The position numbers and the translations under genes were made by a program. From the NCBI GenBank assembly GCA_000263395.1, contig AJXE01000015.1, forward strand, positions 1 to 64,000: 64,000 nucleotides of DNA, read 5' to 3'. The notes beneath the pieces are model-generated. The model did no database searches, had not been told where the DNA came from, and was given only the letters and a program-made list of their open reading frames with translations. The stretch comes from Stutzerimonas stutzeri TS44 (lineage in GTDB: Bacteria > Pseudomonadota > Gammaproteobacteria > Pseudomonadales > Pseudomonadaceae). Shown in pieces: positions 17,802 through 27,576 of this stretch. The stretch's first letter is position 1, and every line of letters starts with the position of its first letter.

Positions 17802-18182
17802 ATGGAGGTCGAACCCGGCGAAGAAGCGCCGAAACCCTCGCTGAAGAAACTAGGTGGAGCATTTGTCGGCCTGCTGCAAGGGCATCTGGAACTGCTCGGC
17901 ATCGAATTTCAGGAAGAAAAAGCCCGAACCGTACGGCTTTTTCTTCTTGCCGGGCTCAGCCTGATTCTGGGATTGCTGGTGCTGATCGGTCTTTCGGCAG
18001 CATTGGTGATCGTTTTCTGGGACAGCTACCGAATCACCGCCATCCTGGTGCTTTGCGCCATCTATGCGGTAGGGACGGCGATCTGCATCGCTCGGGCGCT
18101 GAAACTTGCCAAAGCGTGTGCCTCACCATTCCAGGCCACAATCGAGGAACTCACCCGCGACCGGGAGCGCCTATTGCCATGA
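17802..18182 (+). CDS. YqjE-like phage-holin-family membrane protein
   Basis: 126 residues. A cytoplasmic N-terminal helix (residues 13-45) is followed by two membrane segments (VRLFLLAGLSLILGLLVLIG and ITAILVLCAIYAVGTAICIA) and a charged tail. Matches the holin-III/YqjE superfamily by topology; there are no phage genes nearby and lysis activity is not implied. Start 14 bp after the DUF883 gene; the stop overlaps the next ATG (ATGA). Confidence 0.88.
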   Translation: MEVEPGEEAPKPSLKKLGGAFVGLLQGHLELLGIEFQEEKARTVRLFLLAGLSLILGLLVLIGLSAALVIVFWDSYRITAILVLCAIYAVGTAICIARALKLAKACASPFQATIEELTRDRERLLP

Positions 18183-18499
18183 GCCAGCAACTAAGCACCG
18201 CCAGCGATCTGGATATGCGCAAGGAGCTGGTTCGCCTGCGCATGGAAATGCACCGTCAGCAGTTGCTCTACCATGCGCAACCGCTGAGCCACCCGTTCGA
18301 GCAGGCGCGGAGCATGCTGGCCGAGCGTCGTGAAAGTGCGGATAGCGGCACGGGTAAGAAGCCGCTGATGATGGCCGCGACGATCGTCCTGGCCCTGTTT
18401 GGCCGCCGGTTGGGCAGAATTGGTACGCTTGCCCGCGTTGCCATCACGCTTTATCCGCTGCTCAAAGGACAACAGAAGCTGCGCCGCGCACTGCGCTAG
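18179..18499 (+). CDS. YqjK-like small protein
   Basis: 106 residues. It overlaps the previous gene by 4 bp (ATGA), indicating coupling. Charged N-terminal helix (MRKELVRLRMEMHRQQLLYH), then a mildly hydrophobic stretch (KPLMMAATIVLALFGRRLG) and a basic C-terminus. The trio DUF883-YqjE-YqjK is conserved in gammaproteobacteria; this last member is of unknown function. Confidence 0.8.
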   Translation: MSQQLSTASDLDMRKELVRLRMEMHRQQLLYHAQPLSHPFEQARSMLAERRESADSGTGKKPLMMAATIVLALFGRRLGRIGTLARVAITLYPLLKGQQKLRRALR

Positions 18500-18635
18500 G
18501 AGCGGCGCCTCAAGCGGGCACACAGCCAAGCACCGCAAAATCAGCACCGAGGCGACGGGACCTTAGCCGCATCGGTGGATGGCGGCGATTGTGCTAGCTT
18601 AAGCGCGCCCGCTGGAGGCCATATGGAGATAGTCC

Positions 18636-19967
18636 TTGGACTGGCATACCTTGCTTACCCGTGAACGACTCGGCAAATCCACGCACAGCAGCGAGGAGCT
18701 CGGACGTAGCCCCTTCCACAAGGATCATGACCGCATCATCTTCTCCGGTGCGTTTCGCCGGCTGGGCCGCAAGACCCAGGTGCATCCGGTCTCCAGCAAC
18801 GATCACATCCACACGCGCCTGACCCATTCGCTGGAAGTCAGCTGCGTCGGCCGCTCGCTCGGCATGCGGGTCGGCGAGGTACTGCGCGACGAGTTGCCCG
18901 AATGGTGCTCCCCGGGCGATCTGGGAATGATCGTACAGTCCGCCTGCCTCGCCCACGACATTGGCAACCCGCCCTTCGGCCATTCCGGCGAAGATGCGAT
19001 TCGGCACTGGTTCCAGCAGGCAGCGGGTCGCGGCTGGCTGGATGACATGAGCGATTTCCAGCGCTCGGACTTCCTCAACTTCGAAGGCAACGCCCAGGGC
19101 TTTCGAGTGCTCACGCAACTGGAATATCACCAGTTCGACGGTGGCACGCGGCTCACCTATGCCACCCTGGGAACCTACCTCAAGTATCCGTGGACCTCAC
19201 GGCATGCCGAGGCGCTGGGCTACAAGAAGCACAAGTTCGGCTGCTATCAGAACGAACGGCCGTTGCTCGAACAGATCGCCCTGAAGCTCGGCCTGCCGCT
19301 GGTGGAGGATCAGCGCTGGGGGCGCCATCCGCTGGTGTACCTGATGGAAGCGGCGGATGACATCTGCTACGGGCTGATCGACCTCGAAGACGGCCTGGAA
19401 ATGGAGCTGCTCGACTACCCGGAAGTCGAAGCCCTGCTGCTCGGCCTGGTCGGCGACGATCTGCCGGAAACCTATCGCCAGCTCGGTCCGAAGGATTCCC
19501 GGCGGCGCAAGCTGGCGATCCTGCGCGGCAAGGCGATTGAACACCTGACCAACGCCGCCGCGCGTGCCTTCGTCGCGCAGCAGCACAACCTGCTGCGCGG
19601 GCAATTGCCGGGAGATCTGGTCGAGCACATGCACGGCCCGGCCAAGCAGTGCGTGCTGCAGGCCAAGGCGCTGGCACGCGAGAAGATTTTCCAGGACAAA
19701 CGCAAGACACTGCACGAAATCGGTGCCTACACCACGCTCGAAATCCTCCTCAACGCCTTTTGCGGAGCCGCGCTGGAACAGCATTGTGGGCGCAATCTGT
19801 CGTTCAAGAACCAGCGCATTCTCGATCTGCTGGGCCGCAACGCACCCAATCCGAATGCGCCGCTGTACCACTCCTTCCTGCGGGTGATCGACTTCATCGC
19901 CGGCATGACCGACAGCTACGCAACGGAAATGGCCAGCGAGATGACCGGCCGCTCCAGCCCGGTGTAG
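18636..19967 (+). CDS. dgt: Deoxyguanosinetriphosphate triphosphohydrolase (dGTPase)
   Basis: 443 residues. Hydrolyses dNTPs to the nucleoside and triphosphate, controlling nucleotide pools. The HD-domain metal ligands are present: H59 and H64 in [12 protein letters not shown], and H107-D108 in [15 protein letters not shown]. The start is TTG with a GGAG 8 nt upstream; the nearby ATG at 18623 is in a different frame. It abuts the FUSC gene by 2 bp. Confidence 0.95.
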   Translation: MDWHTLLTRERLGKSTHSSEELGRSPFHKDHDRIIFSGAFRRLGRKTQVHPVSSNDHIHTRLTHSLEVSCVGRSLGMRVGEVLRDELPEWCSPGDLGMIVQSACLAHDIGNPPFGHSGEDAIRHWFQQAAGRGWLDDMSDFQRSDFLNFEGNAQGFRVLTQLEYHQFDGGTRLTYATLGTYLKYPWTSRHAEALGYKKHKFGCYQNERPLLEQIALKLGLPLVEDQRWGRHPLVYLMEAADDICYGLIDLEDGLEMELLDYPEVEALLLGLVGDDLPETYRQLGPKDSRRRKLAILRGKAIEHLTNAAARAFVAQQHNLLRGQLPGDLVEHMHGPAKQCVLQAKALAREKIFQDKRKTLHEIGAYTTLEILLNAFCGAALEQHCGRNLSFKNQRILDLLGRNAPNPNAPLYHSFLRVIDFIAGMTDSYATEMASEMTGRSSPV

Positions 19968-19969
19968 CC

Positions 19970-21067
19970 ATGAAACGCCTGCTGACTAAAAGCCTGCGCT
20001 GGCATCCCGGGCACCCCGCCTGGGGCGCAGCCGTGGTTGCAGCGCTGGGTTGCGCCCTGCCCTTGCTGCTCGGCCTGTTCAGCGGCCATCCGGGGTTTCT
20101 CTGGGCTGCGGTGGGCGCGTTTCAGGCCGCCAAGGCCAATCCGCTGCACCGCTTCGGCATGTTGCGCATGCTGCTGCTCATCGCGCTGGGCGCCTGCAGC
20201 GCCGGGCTGGGCTTCTGGTCGGCCACCCATCCGCTGATCAGCCTCGGCCTGTTTGCCCTCTATGGCCTGCTGCTGGCCTGGTTGCAACGCTACGGTAGCG
20301 AAGCCGGCAAGCTGGGCATCGGCCTGGCGATCTGCCTATGCCTGGGACAAGGCCAGTACGGCATCGCCAATTTCAACAACCCTTATGCGATCGCGACGTT
20401 GTTCGCGCTTGGCGGGCTCTGGGTGATGCTGCTCGCGTTCGGCATGCGCGGCGTGCACGGCTTGCGCATGTGGCCCTACATGCCGCGCCTGATGAGCCTG
20501 TTGCGTGTACTGCGACGGCACGCGCGGCGCACGCCAATCCGCCAGTGGCGACAACATGCGCTGACCTACGTGCTGGCCTGCGCGCTCGGCGGCGCAATCG
20601 TCGAACTGGCGGACCTGCCGCGCGGCTACTGGCTGACGCTGGCGGTGTTCACCACGCTGCAACTGGACATGGAGCGCAGCGTGACGCGGGCGCTACAGGC
20701 TTGCCTGGGGGTTCTCGGCGCGGCAGCCATCCTGATCTACATGGGCCACAGCCTGGCGGATCCACCGTTGATGGTGATGATCCTGCTGCCGCTGATCTTT
20801 TTCGGACGGGCGTTCCAGGCGCATCACTACGGGCTGTTCGTCCTGCAGGCGACGCTCGGCTTCCTGCTGCTGGCCGAAACACTGGCGCAGGACTGGAACC
20901 TGCCGCAGATGCGGTTGATCAATGCGACCATCGGCGTCGGTGTCGCCCTCGGCGCAACGCTGGTCATGTACCTGCTGCGCCGGCTCATCGCCAGGCGGTC
21001 GTCGAAACGACCGCAGGCGATGGAGCAAGAGGAGCAGGCGCGAGACGCGACTACGCCTCGGTCCTGA
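19970..21067 (+). CDS. FUSC-family inner membrane protein
   Basis: 365 residues. Two blocks of membrane segments (about residues 17-165 and 215-345) flank a short basic cytoplasmic linker (LLRVLRRHARRTPIRQWRQH). This is the half-size FUSC/aromatic-acid-exporter-like architecture. Substrate unknown. It starts 2 bp after dgt, so the two are co-transcribed. Its 3' end overlaps the convergent yggL by 17 bp. Confidence 0.85.
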   Translation: MKRLLTKSLRWHPGHPAWGAAVVAALGCALPLLLGLFSGHPGFLWAAVGAFQAAKANPLHRFGMLRMLLLIALGACSAGLGFWSATHPLISLGLFALYGLLLAWLQRYGSEAGKLGIGLAICLCLGQGQYGIANFNNPYAIATLFALGGLWVMLLAFGMRGVHGLRMWPYMPRLMSLLRVLRRHARRTPIRQWRQHALTYVLACALGGAIVELADLPRGYWLTLAVFTTLQLDMERSVTRALQACLGVLGAAAILIYMGHSLADPPLMVMILLPLIFFGRAFQAHHYGLFVLQATLGFLLLAETLAQDWNLPQMRLINATIGVGVALGATLVMYLLRRLIARRSSKRPQAMEQEEQARDATTPRS

Positions 21068-21395
21068 TCGGGTTTTCCGGGTACCAGACATCCATCAGCG
21101 GGCTGACGGTGTATTCGGCGAGCTCGGAACGCGCCTTCAGCCAGGCGTCCACTTGCCCACGCTGCTCTTCGCTGACCGAGCCGCGGCGAGCGAGACAGAC
21201 GAAGCCATAATCCTCGCCACCGATATAGCCGAGGCCCTTGGCTTCCATAGCTTCGGTCACGAATGCCTCGAGAAAGTCGTCCACGGCCTTGCCATCGATA
21301 CCTTCGCGATAGGTCAGGTTGATCTCGAAGCCAAGTTCCTGGAATTCGTCGACACAGAGCTTCTTGCGCAGGCGACGCGAGCGATTGGTAGCCAT
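21051..21395 (-). CDS. yggL: YggL family 50S ribosome-binding protein
   Basis: 114 residues. DUF469 family: basic N-terminus (MATNRSRRLRKKLCVDEFQE), GFEINLTY, the EAMEAKGLGYIGGEDYGFVCL core and a terminal aspartate/tyrosine-rich part. E. coli YggL associates with the large ribosomal subunit. It converges with the FUSC gene, with a short antisense overlap of the 3' ends. Confidence 0.93.
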   Translation of the reverse strand: MATNRSRRLRKKLCVDEFQELGFEINLTYREGIDGKAVDDFLEAFVTEAMEAKGLGYIGGEDYGFVCLARRGSVSEEQRGQVDAWLKARSELAEYTVSPLMDVWYPENPIRTEA

Positions 21396-21664
21396 CCGGA
21401 GTGATCCTTTTCTAGTTTGATAACGGCGCGCACTGTACCAGCTACGCCACGCTTAGGCGACGAAACGACCCTGCCCGCAGCCATCGCCGAGGACATTCAG
21501 CGCATGGCCCTTTTGCAGGATGATGTCCTGGCCGGCTACGCTTATCGGAGTGAAGCACTGCACATCCAGAGTGCAGGCATAATGCGCGCACCCCTTCCCT
21601 TGCAGCCGTGGGAATTCGCATGCCGCGCCCCCAAATCGTGCCCGTTATACAGAGGCGCCATCAG

Positions 21665-23122
21665 ATGAATAGATTTCTCCGCTGCATGGCCATCGCCGCG
21701 CTGACCGCGCCGCTGGCCATGCCGTTGCAGGCCGCTCCGGTCAACCAGAACCTGCCGCCGCAGGTGGTCAAGGCGCTCAAGGCCAACAAGATCGAAACCA
21801 ATGCCCTGTCGGTGGTGATGCTGCCGCTCAACGCCAAGGGCGCGCCGACCTTCGTCAACGCCGACGTCTCGGTCAACCCCGCCTCCACGATGAAACTGGT
21901 GACCACCTATGCCGCGCTGGAACTGCTCGGCCCCAGCCATCAGTGGAAGACCGAATTCTATGCCGACGGCCCGCTGGTCGACGGCACGCTCAATGGCAAC
22001 CTTTATCTCAAGGGTGGCGGCGATCCGAAGCTGAACATGGAGAAGCTCTGGCTGCTGCTGCGTGATCTGCGGGCCAACGGCGTGCGCAAGGTCACCGGTG
22101 ACCTGGTGCTCGATCGCAGCCACTTCATCCAGCCCGAGCTGCCCATCTTCGACGATGACGGCGGCGACCGGAACAAGCCATTCCTGGTCGGCCCCGACTC
22201 GCTGCTGGTCAACCTAAAGGCGCTGCGTTTCATCGTGCGCAACGATGCCGGTAAGGTAAGCGTGGCCGTCGAGCCGCCGCTTGCCAACGTGAAGATCGAC
22301 AACCGCGTCAAGCCGCTGCCTGCCGCCAAATGCCCGAGCTGGCCGGACGTGCTGTTCAATCCGGTCAGCGCTGCCGACGGCGTGACGGTGGTGGTCAGCG
22401 GCAAGTTGGCGGCCGGCTGCCGGTCCCAGACCTACCTGTCGCTGCTTGACCACCCCAGCTACGCCGCCGGCGCGGTGCGGGCGATCTGGCAGGAGCTGGG
22501 CGGCAGCATTCTCGGCCAGGATCGCGTCGCCCAGGTGCCGGACGATGCGCGCCTGCTGGCCCGGGCCTTCTCGCCCGATCTGGTGGAGATCATCCGCGAT
22601 ATCAACAAGTACAGTAACAACACGATGGCCCGGCAGCTGTTTCTCAGCCTCGGCGCGGAGTTTCGCAACGAAGCGGATGGCGACGACTCCAAGGCCGCGC
22701 AGCGGGTCATTCGCCAGTGGCTGGCGAAGAAGGGCCTGATTTCGCCGCACCTGGTCATCGAGAACGGCTCCGGCCTTTCTCGCGCCGAGCGCGTCAGCGC
22801 ACGCGAACTGGCCAGTCTGTTGCAGGCCGCGTGGCGCAGCCCCTATGCAGCGGAGTTCATCTCCTCGATGCCGCTGGCGGCGGTGGATGGCACCATGCGC
22901 AAGCGCCTGCGCAACACCGAAGTCGCCGGCAAGGCGCATATCAAGACCGGCACGCTCAACACCGTGCGCGCGATTGCCGGCTACAGCCGCGACGGCGACG
23001 GCAATACCTGGGCGGTGGTGGCGATTCTCAACCATCCTCGTCCGTGGGGTGCGTCATCCATCCTCGATCAGGTGCTGGTCAGCCTGCACAACCAGCGTCA
23101 CGCGGACACCGCCCAGCGCTGA
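21665..23122 (+). CDS. dacB: D-alanyl-D-alanine carboxypeptidase/endopeptidase (PBP4)
   Basis: 485 residues. Signal peptide residues 1-23 (ends LQAA). Class C low-molecular-weight penicillin-binding protein, trimming and cleaving peptidoglycan cross-links in the periplasm. The three active-site motifs are intact: S74-T-M-K77 in NPASTMKL, the S-N-N motif in NKYSNNTMARQL, and KTG in AHIKTGTLNT. A large insert between motifs one and two (domains II/III) is typical of PBP4. A hairpin terminator separates it from convergent rlmKL. Confidence 0.96.
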   Translation: MNRFLRCMAIAALTAPLAMPLQAAPVNQNLPPQVVKALKANKIETNALSVVMLPLNAKGAPTFVNADVSVNPASTMKLVTTYAALELLGPSHQWKTEFYADGPLVDGTLNGNLYLKGGGDPKLNMEKLWLLLRDLRANGVRKVTGDLVLDRSHFIQPELPIFDDDGGDRNKPFLVGPDSLLVNLKALRFIVRNDAGKVSVAVEPPLANVKIDNRVKPLPAAKCPSWPDVLFNPVSAADGVTVVVSGKLAAGCRSQTYLSLLDHPSYAAGAVRAIWQELGGSILGQDRVAQVPDDARLLARAFSPDLVEIIRDINKYSNNTMARQLFLSLGAEFRNEADGDDSKAAQRVIRQWLAKKGLISPHLVIENGSGLSRAERVSARELASLLQAAWRSPYAAEFISSMPLAAVDGTMRKRLRNTEVAGKAHIKTGTLNTVRAIAGYSRDGDGNTWAVVAILNHPRPWGASSILDQVLVSLHNQRHADTAQR

Positions 23123-23130
23123 TTTCCCGC

Positions 23131-23154
23131 AAGGGCGGCCTTCGGGCTGCCCTT
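23131..23154. terminator. Bidirectional terminator between dacB and rlmKL
   Basis: AAGGGCGGCC pairs with GGCTGCCCTT (one G-T wobble) around the stable loop TTCG. It sits in the 53-bp gap between the two convergent genes. Confidence 0.75.
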
Positions 23155-23175
23155 ATGCCTCCAGGCGCCCGCCTG

Positions 23176-25353
23176 TCAGCGAGCCTGTAGCCGCCAGGCG
23201 CGGTGGATCTTCGGGTTGCGCCGGAAATCCTCGTCCAGCGTAGCGGCGCTGATTTCCTCCACCGCGTAGCGCTCGACGATGCTCGGGGCGAGCTCGAACT
23301 TGCGGAAGTTGTTGGAAAAATACAGCGTGCCGCCGGCCGCCAGGCGCGCCATCGCCAGGTCCAGCAGGACGGCGTGGTCGCGCTGCACGTCGAACACCCC
23401 TTCCATCCGTTTGGAGTTGGAGAAGGTCGGCGGATCGATGAAGATCAGATCGTATTCGCCGCGATCGGCCGCCAGCCATTCCATGACATCGGCCTGCTCC
23501 AACCGCTGGCGATCAGAGAAACCGTTGAGCGAAAGATTGCGTCGGGCCCAATCCAGATAGGTCCGCGACAGGTCCACGCTGGTGGTACTGCGCGCGCCGC
23601 CCTTGGCCGCGTGTACCGTGGCGGTCGCGGTGTAGCAGAACAGGTTGAGAAAGCGCTTACCCGCCGCTTCGCGCTGGATACGCAGGCGCAGCGGCCGGTG
23701 ATCGAGGAACAGCCCGGTATCGAGGTAGTCGGTGAGGTTGACCAGCAGCTTCACGCCGCCTTCGGCGACCTCTAGGAACTGCCCCTGTGCCGCCTGCCGC
23801 TCGTACTGGCGCGTCCCGCTCTGCCGCTCGCGGCGCTTGACCACGACCTTCTCGCGCGGCACACCCAGCGCCTGCGGAATGGCCGCCAAGGCGTCGAGCA
23901 GGCGCGCCTGGGCCCTGTCCGGGTCGATCGAGCGCGGCGGCGCGTACTCCTGCACATGTACCCAGTCGCGATACAGGTCCACCGCCACGGCGTATTCGGG
24001 CATGTCGGCGTCGTACAGCCGGTAGCACTCGATGCCCTCGCGGCGTGCCCATTTGCCCAACTGGCGCAGGTTCTTCTGCAGGCGATTGGCAAACATCTGC
24101 CCGCCTTCGCTCAGCCGCGCGACCTCAACCGGCGCCGGCGCGGCGTTCGCCTGCGGTGCCGCGGTGCGATTGCCGGTCACGAACTGGTCGAGCTCGACCT
24201 TGATCAGCAGCAGCTTGCACGGCAGAGCACCGTTCCAGAAGGCGTACTGCTTGTGGCTGCGAATGCCCATGCGCTTACCCAGGTCGGGCGCCGCGGTGAA
24301 GATCCCCGCCTCCCAGCCGAGACAGGCCTGGCGCAGGCGCTCGCCGAGGTTCTGGTAGAGATACAGCAGGCTCGCCTCATCGCCCAGGCGCTCACCATAG
24401 GGCGGGTTGCAGATGACCAGCCCCTTCTGGTTCTGGTCGGGACGCGGCTCGAACGTCGCCACATCACCCTGATAAATGCGAATCCAGCTCCCCAGCCCCG
24501 CGCGTTCGATGTTGTTGCGTCCTGGCTGGATCAGGCGCGGATCGGCCTCGTAGCCGCGAATCCACAATGGCGGACGGGCCAGACCGGCCGCAGCGCGGGC
24601 CTCGGCCTCATCATGCAGGCGGTTCCATAGCGCCGGCACATGCCCGAGCCAGGCGCTGAAACCCCAGCGCTCGCGCTTGAGGTTGGGCGCGATGTCCGCG
24701 GCGATCATGGCGCCCTCGATGAGGAAGGTACCCACGCCGCACATCGGATCGGTCAGCGCGCCGCCTTCCGCGGCAATGCGCGGCCAGCCGGCGCGGATCA
24801 GCACCGCCGCCGCCAGGTTTTCCTTCAGCGGCGCAGCGCCCTGCTGCAGGCGATAACCGCGCTGATGCAGGCTGTGCCCGGACAGATCGAGCGACAGCAC
24901 CGCCTCGCCCCTGTCCAGGCGCAGGTGCACGCGCAGGTCGGGGTTCAGCTTGTCGACCGTGGGCCGCTCGCCGCTGGCGGTGCGCAGACGGTCGACGATG
25001 CCATCCTTGACCTTGAGCGCGCCGAAATGAGTGTTGTCGATGCCCGAGCCGCGCCCGCTGAATTCGACCGCCAGGCTGCCATTCGGCTCCAGATGCTCGG
25101 CCCAGTCCACGCTGTGCACGCCCTCGTAGAGGGTTTCGGCGGTCGTGGTCGGAAAGCGGCTGATCACCAGCAGCACGCGATTGGCCAGGCGCGACCAGAG
25201 GCACAGACGGTACGCGACCTCTAGTGCGCCGTAGCCGCGGATCGCCGCGGTCTGCTCACGCGCGTCCTCCAGCCCCAGTTGCCGGGCTTCCTCCAGCAAC
25301 AGGCCTTCGAGTCCCTTGGGACAGGTGAGAATGAGTTCGTGGCGGTCGGTCAT
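23176..25353 (-). CDS. rlmL: Bifunctional 23S rRNA methyltransferase RlmKL
   Basis: 725 residues. A fusion of two methyltransferases modifying 23S rRNA (m2G2445 by the N-terminal RlmL part and m7G2069 by the C-terminal RlmK part). A THUMP domain lies in the first 160 residues. The N-terminal catalytic part has DPMCGVGTFLIEGA and NPPYGERLG; the C-terminal part has FLNLFCYTATATVHAAKGGA and DPPTFSNSKRM. The start is the ATG of MTDRHELILTCPKGLE; an upstream in-frame extension is not conserved. Confidence 0.95.
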   Translation of the reverse strand: MTDRHELILTCPKGLEGLLLEEARQLGLEDAREQTAAIRGYGALEVAYRLCLWSRLANRVLLVISRFPTTTAETLYEGVHSVDWAEHLEPNGSLAVEFSGRGSGIDNTHFGALKVKDGIVDRLRTASGERPTVDKLNPDLRVHLRLDRGEAVLSLDLSGHSLHQRGYRLQQGAAPLKENLAAAVLIRAGWPRIAAEGGALTDPMCGVGTFLIEGAMIAADIAPNLKRERWGFSAWLGHVPALWNRLHDEAEARAAAGLARPPLWIRGYEADPRLIQPGRNNIERAGLGSWIRIYQGDVATFEPRPDQNQKGLVICNPPYGERLGDEASLLYLYQNLGERLRQACLGWEAGIFTAAPDLGKRMGIRSHKQYAFWNGALPCKLLLIKVELDQFVTGNRTAAPQANAAPAPVEVARLSEGGQMFANRLQKNLRQLGKWARREGIECYRLYDADMPEYAVAVDLYRDWVHVQEYAPPRSIDPDRAQARLLDALAAIPQALGVPREKVVVKRRERQSGTRQYERQAAQGQFLEVAEGGVKLLVNLTDYLDTGLFLDHRPLRLRIQREAAGKRFLNLFCYTATATVHAAKGGARSTTSVDLSRTYLDWARRNLSLNGFSDRQRLEQADVMEWLAADRGEYDLIFIDPPTFSNSKRMEGVFDVQRDHAVLLDLAMARLAAGGTLYFSNNFRKFELAPSIVERYAVEEISAATLDEDFRRNPKIHRAWRLQAR

Positions 25354-25710
25354 GGATGTTTCCAGTGAGTGTTCGAAGCGGAGCGATCCGACCCTTCGTC
25401 GGAATCGCCCAGCAAAAAAATTGCCCTGCGTCACACAGACGCGCGCCGGCGCTGTCGGGCGGTTGCGGGCGGGTGGCTCTAGGCCCGGCAGTACACGCTG
25501 CTTATGGGCTGAACCATAGTTTGGTTACCTACTTATGACAAAACGATCATTCCAGCCTCTCGGCCATTGGGTTAGAACTCGTCTCAATCGACCATCGCAA
25601 CGAGGTCGATGGCATCCGCCACGCCGGCAGCGGAGCCAACGGCAGCCTGTCTGCCCGGCCTCGCCATGAGGCCACCAGGAACACCAGTCAACCACTGAGG
25701 GCAATACCCA
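25354..25710. other. 357-bp divergent intergenic region between rlmKL and rmf
   Basis: No gene is seen. A hairpin with stem GCGATCCGAC against GTCGGAATCGC (one bulge, 25383-25408) lies about 30 nt upstream of the rlmKL start. The AT-rich patch 25505-25555 is the likeliest place for the rmf promoter, but I cannot assign its boxes with confidence. Confidence 0.4.
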
Positions 25711-25926
25711 ATGAGAAGACTCAAGCGTGATCCGATGGAACGAGCATTTCTGCGCGGTTATCAACACGGCATACATGGCAAATCCCGCGACCTGTGTCCT
25801 TTCACCCATCCCACTGTGCGCCAAGCCTGGATCAACGGCTGGCGGGAGGGTCGCGGCGACAACTGGGATGGCCTGACCGGTACCGCCGGTCTGCATCGAC
25901 TGAACGAACTCCACGCGGTCGGCTGA
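25711..25926 (+). CDS. rmf: Ribosome modulation factor
   Basis: 71 residues. RMF converts 70S ribosomes into inactive 100S dimers in stationary phase. The family signature is clear: MRRLKRDPMERAFLRGYQHG, CPFTHPTVRQAWINGWREGR, then GDNWDG. A start ATG follows a weak GAGGGCAAT SD. The gene stands alone, followed by an 8-bp hairpin. Confidence 0.97.
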   Translation: MRRLKRDPMERAFLRGYQHGIHGKSRDLCPFTHPTVRQAWINGWREGRGDNWDGLTGTAGLHRLNELHAVG

Positions 25927-25986
25927 TTCCCCGACCTCACCGACTCTTCATCGCACGCCCCATCCGGGCGGCGGGCTAGAAGCCCA

Positions 25987-26007
25987 GGGGCTCCCATCCG
26001 GAGCCCC
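25987..26007. terminator. Hairpin between rmf and pyrD
   Basis: GGGGCTCC (25987-25994) pairs with GGAGCCCC (26000-26007) around CATCC. It lies between the convergent rmf and pyrD genes; no T run on either side, so efficiency is uncertain. Confidence 0.55.
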
Positions 26008-26045
26008 ACATCGGGCCGCTTCCGCTCCCGATTCCGACCTCTTCG

Positions 26046-27077
26046 TCACTGCGCCTGTGCGCGCAAGCCGGCAATCGCATCCACCGCCTCGCGAATCAGC
26101 GCCGGCCCCTTGTAGATGAATCCCGAATACAGCTGAACCAGACTCGCCCCGGCGGCGATCTTCTCGGCGGCGTGACGCCCTTCGGTGATCCCGCCCACGG
26201 CGATGATCGGCAGGCGACCGCTGAGGGTCTGCGCCAGCACGCTCACGGTATGGGTGGACTTTTCGCGCACCGGCGCGCCCGACAGCCCGCCCGCCTCGTC
26301 GGCATGCGCCAACCCTGCAACGCCTTCACGGCTCAGCGTGGTGTTGGTCGCGATGATCGCATCCATGCCCGCCTGCAGCACCGCCTCGGCCACCAGCACG
26401 GTTTCCTCGTCGGTCATGTCCGGGGCGATCTTGATCGCCAGCGGCACCCGCTTGCCGTGCTCGATCTCCAGGTCCTCGCGGCGCAGGCGCAGCGCATCGA
26501 GCAGGCGCTTGAGCGAATCGCCGAACTGCAGGCTGCGCAACCCCGGGGTATTGGGCGAGCTGACGTTGACGGTCACATAGCTGGCATGGTGGTAAACCTT
26601 GTCCAGACACAGCAGGTAATCCTCGTCGGCGCGCTCGACCGGCGTATCGAAATTCTTGCCGATATTGATTCCCAGCACGCCCTTGAACCGCGCGGCATCC
26701 ACCCGTGCGAGCAAGGCATCGACGCCCTGGTTGTTGAAGCCCATGCGGTTGATGATCGCCTCGGCTTCGGGCAGGCGGAAGATGCGCGGCTTCGGATTGC
26801 CCGGCTGCGGGCGCGGCGTGACGGTGCCGACCTCGATGAAACCGAAGCCCAGTTGCGACAACCCGCAAATGGCCTCGCCGTTCTTGTCCAGGCCTGCGGC
26901 GAGCCCGACCGGATTCGGAAAGTCGATGCCCATGACGCGTACCGGCAGGCTGGCCGGCGATTTGCTCAGCAACCGGTTGATACCCAGGCGGCCGCCGGCG
27001 CCAATGAGATCGAGCGACAACTCGTGGGACGTTTCCGGGGACAGCTTGAACAGCATCTGGCGGGCCAGGTTATACAT
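26046..27077 (-). CDS. pyrD: Dihydroorotate dehydrogenase (quinone)
   Basis: 343 residues, class 2 type. Oxidises dihydroorotate to orotate in pyrimidine synthesis, passing electrons to membrane quinone. N-terminal amphipathic helix for membrane contact ([20 protein letters not shown]), FMN-barrel motifs [15 protein letters not shown] and NRMGFNNQG, the class 2 catalytic Ser segment [12 protein letters not shown], and the C-terminal phosphate-binding GGITEG and [11 protein letters not shown]. Monocistronic by position. Confidence 0.97.
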   Translation of the reverse strand: MYNLARQMLFKLSPETSHELSLDLIGAGGRLGINRLLSKSPASLPVRVMGIDFPNPVGLAAGLDKNGEAICGLSQLGFGFIEVGTVTPRPQPGNPKPRIFRLPEAEAIINRMGFNNQGVDALLARVDAARFKGVLGINIGKNFDTPVERADEDYLLCLDKVYHHASYVTVNVSSPNTPGLRSLQFGDSLKRLLDALRLRREDLEIEHGKRVPLAIKIAPDMTDEETVLVAEAVLQAGMDAIIATNTTLSREGVAGLAHADEAGGLSGAPVREKSTHTVSVLAQTLSGRLPIIAVGGITEGRHAAEKIAAGASLVQLYSGFIYKGPALIREAVDAIAGLRAQAQ

Positions 27078-27167
27078 ACGCAGCCTAGAATCTCGGGAAG
27101 TGGTGGCCGCGAAGTATAGCAGGCGACGCGGCGTTTCAGCCGCCTGCGCGACTGCTCCGAAGGCGGC

Positions 27168-27389
27168 TCAGCGCAAGCGCTGCAGGCCGATCAGCTGGCC
27201 CTGTTCGGCAAATTCGAGTTCGAAGGAACCAAATACCCCTTCACGGGTCACAAAGGGCCGCAGATGATGCACCGGCAGGCTGATTCGCCTGCCGTCGCGG
27301 CTGCGTAGCAGGACGCGGTTGGCGTGCCCTTGATAGGCAGCCAGCAGGCGTTCGGCAGGTAGTGCGATATCCAGCACCAGGCTAGGCAT
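27168..27389 (-). CDS. DUF2835 family protein
   Basis: 73 residues. A small beta-rich protein matching the DUF2835 pattern (LPAERLLAAYQGHANRVLLR, RISLPVHHLRPFVTREGVFG, FELEF). Function unknown. It lies 90 bp upstream of pyrD on the same strand and may share its transcript. ATG start with GGAG upstream. Confidence 0.85.
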   Translation of the reverse strand: MPSLVLDIALPAERLLAAYQGHANRVLLRSRDGRRISLPVHHLRPFVTREGVFGSFELEFAEQGQLIGLQRLR

Positions 27390-27576
27390 GGAGGCTCCTC
27401 GTGTTCAATTGCAACAATCCTCGCACATCGGCGTACCGTTCCGGCCGCCATAGCCGATCGACTCGTCGCTACCCGGCCCATCATGCGCGCAAGGCAGGTG
27501 CGCTTCGCGGCTCGGTCTGCCACACTCCCAAGCGTACTTTCCGAGCTCAAGCATCGTGACGAGCCTGCCCGAGTCC

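Noticed and set aside
17802..18182. Holin-type hit as evidence for a prophage
   Set aside because: The YqjE-like protein is part of the conserved DUF883-YqjE-YqjK trio and no other phage gene is nearby.
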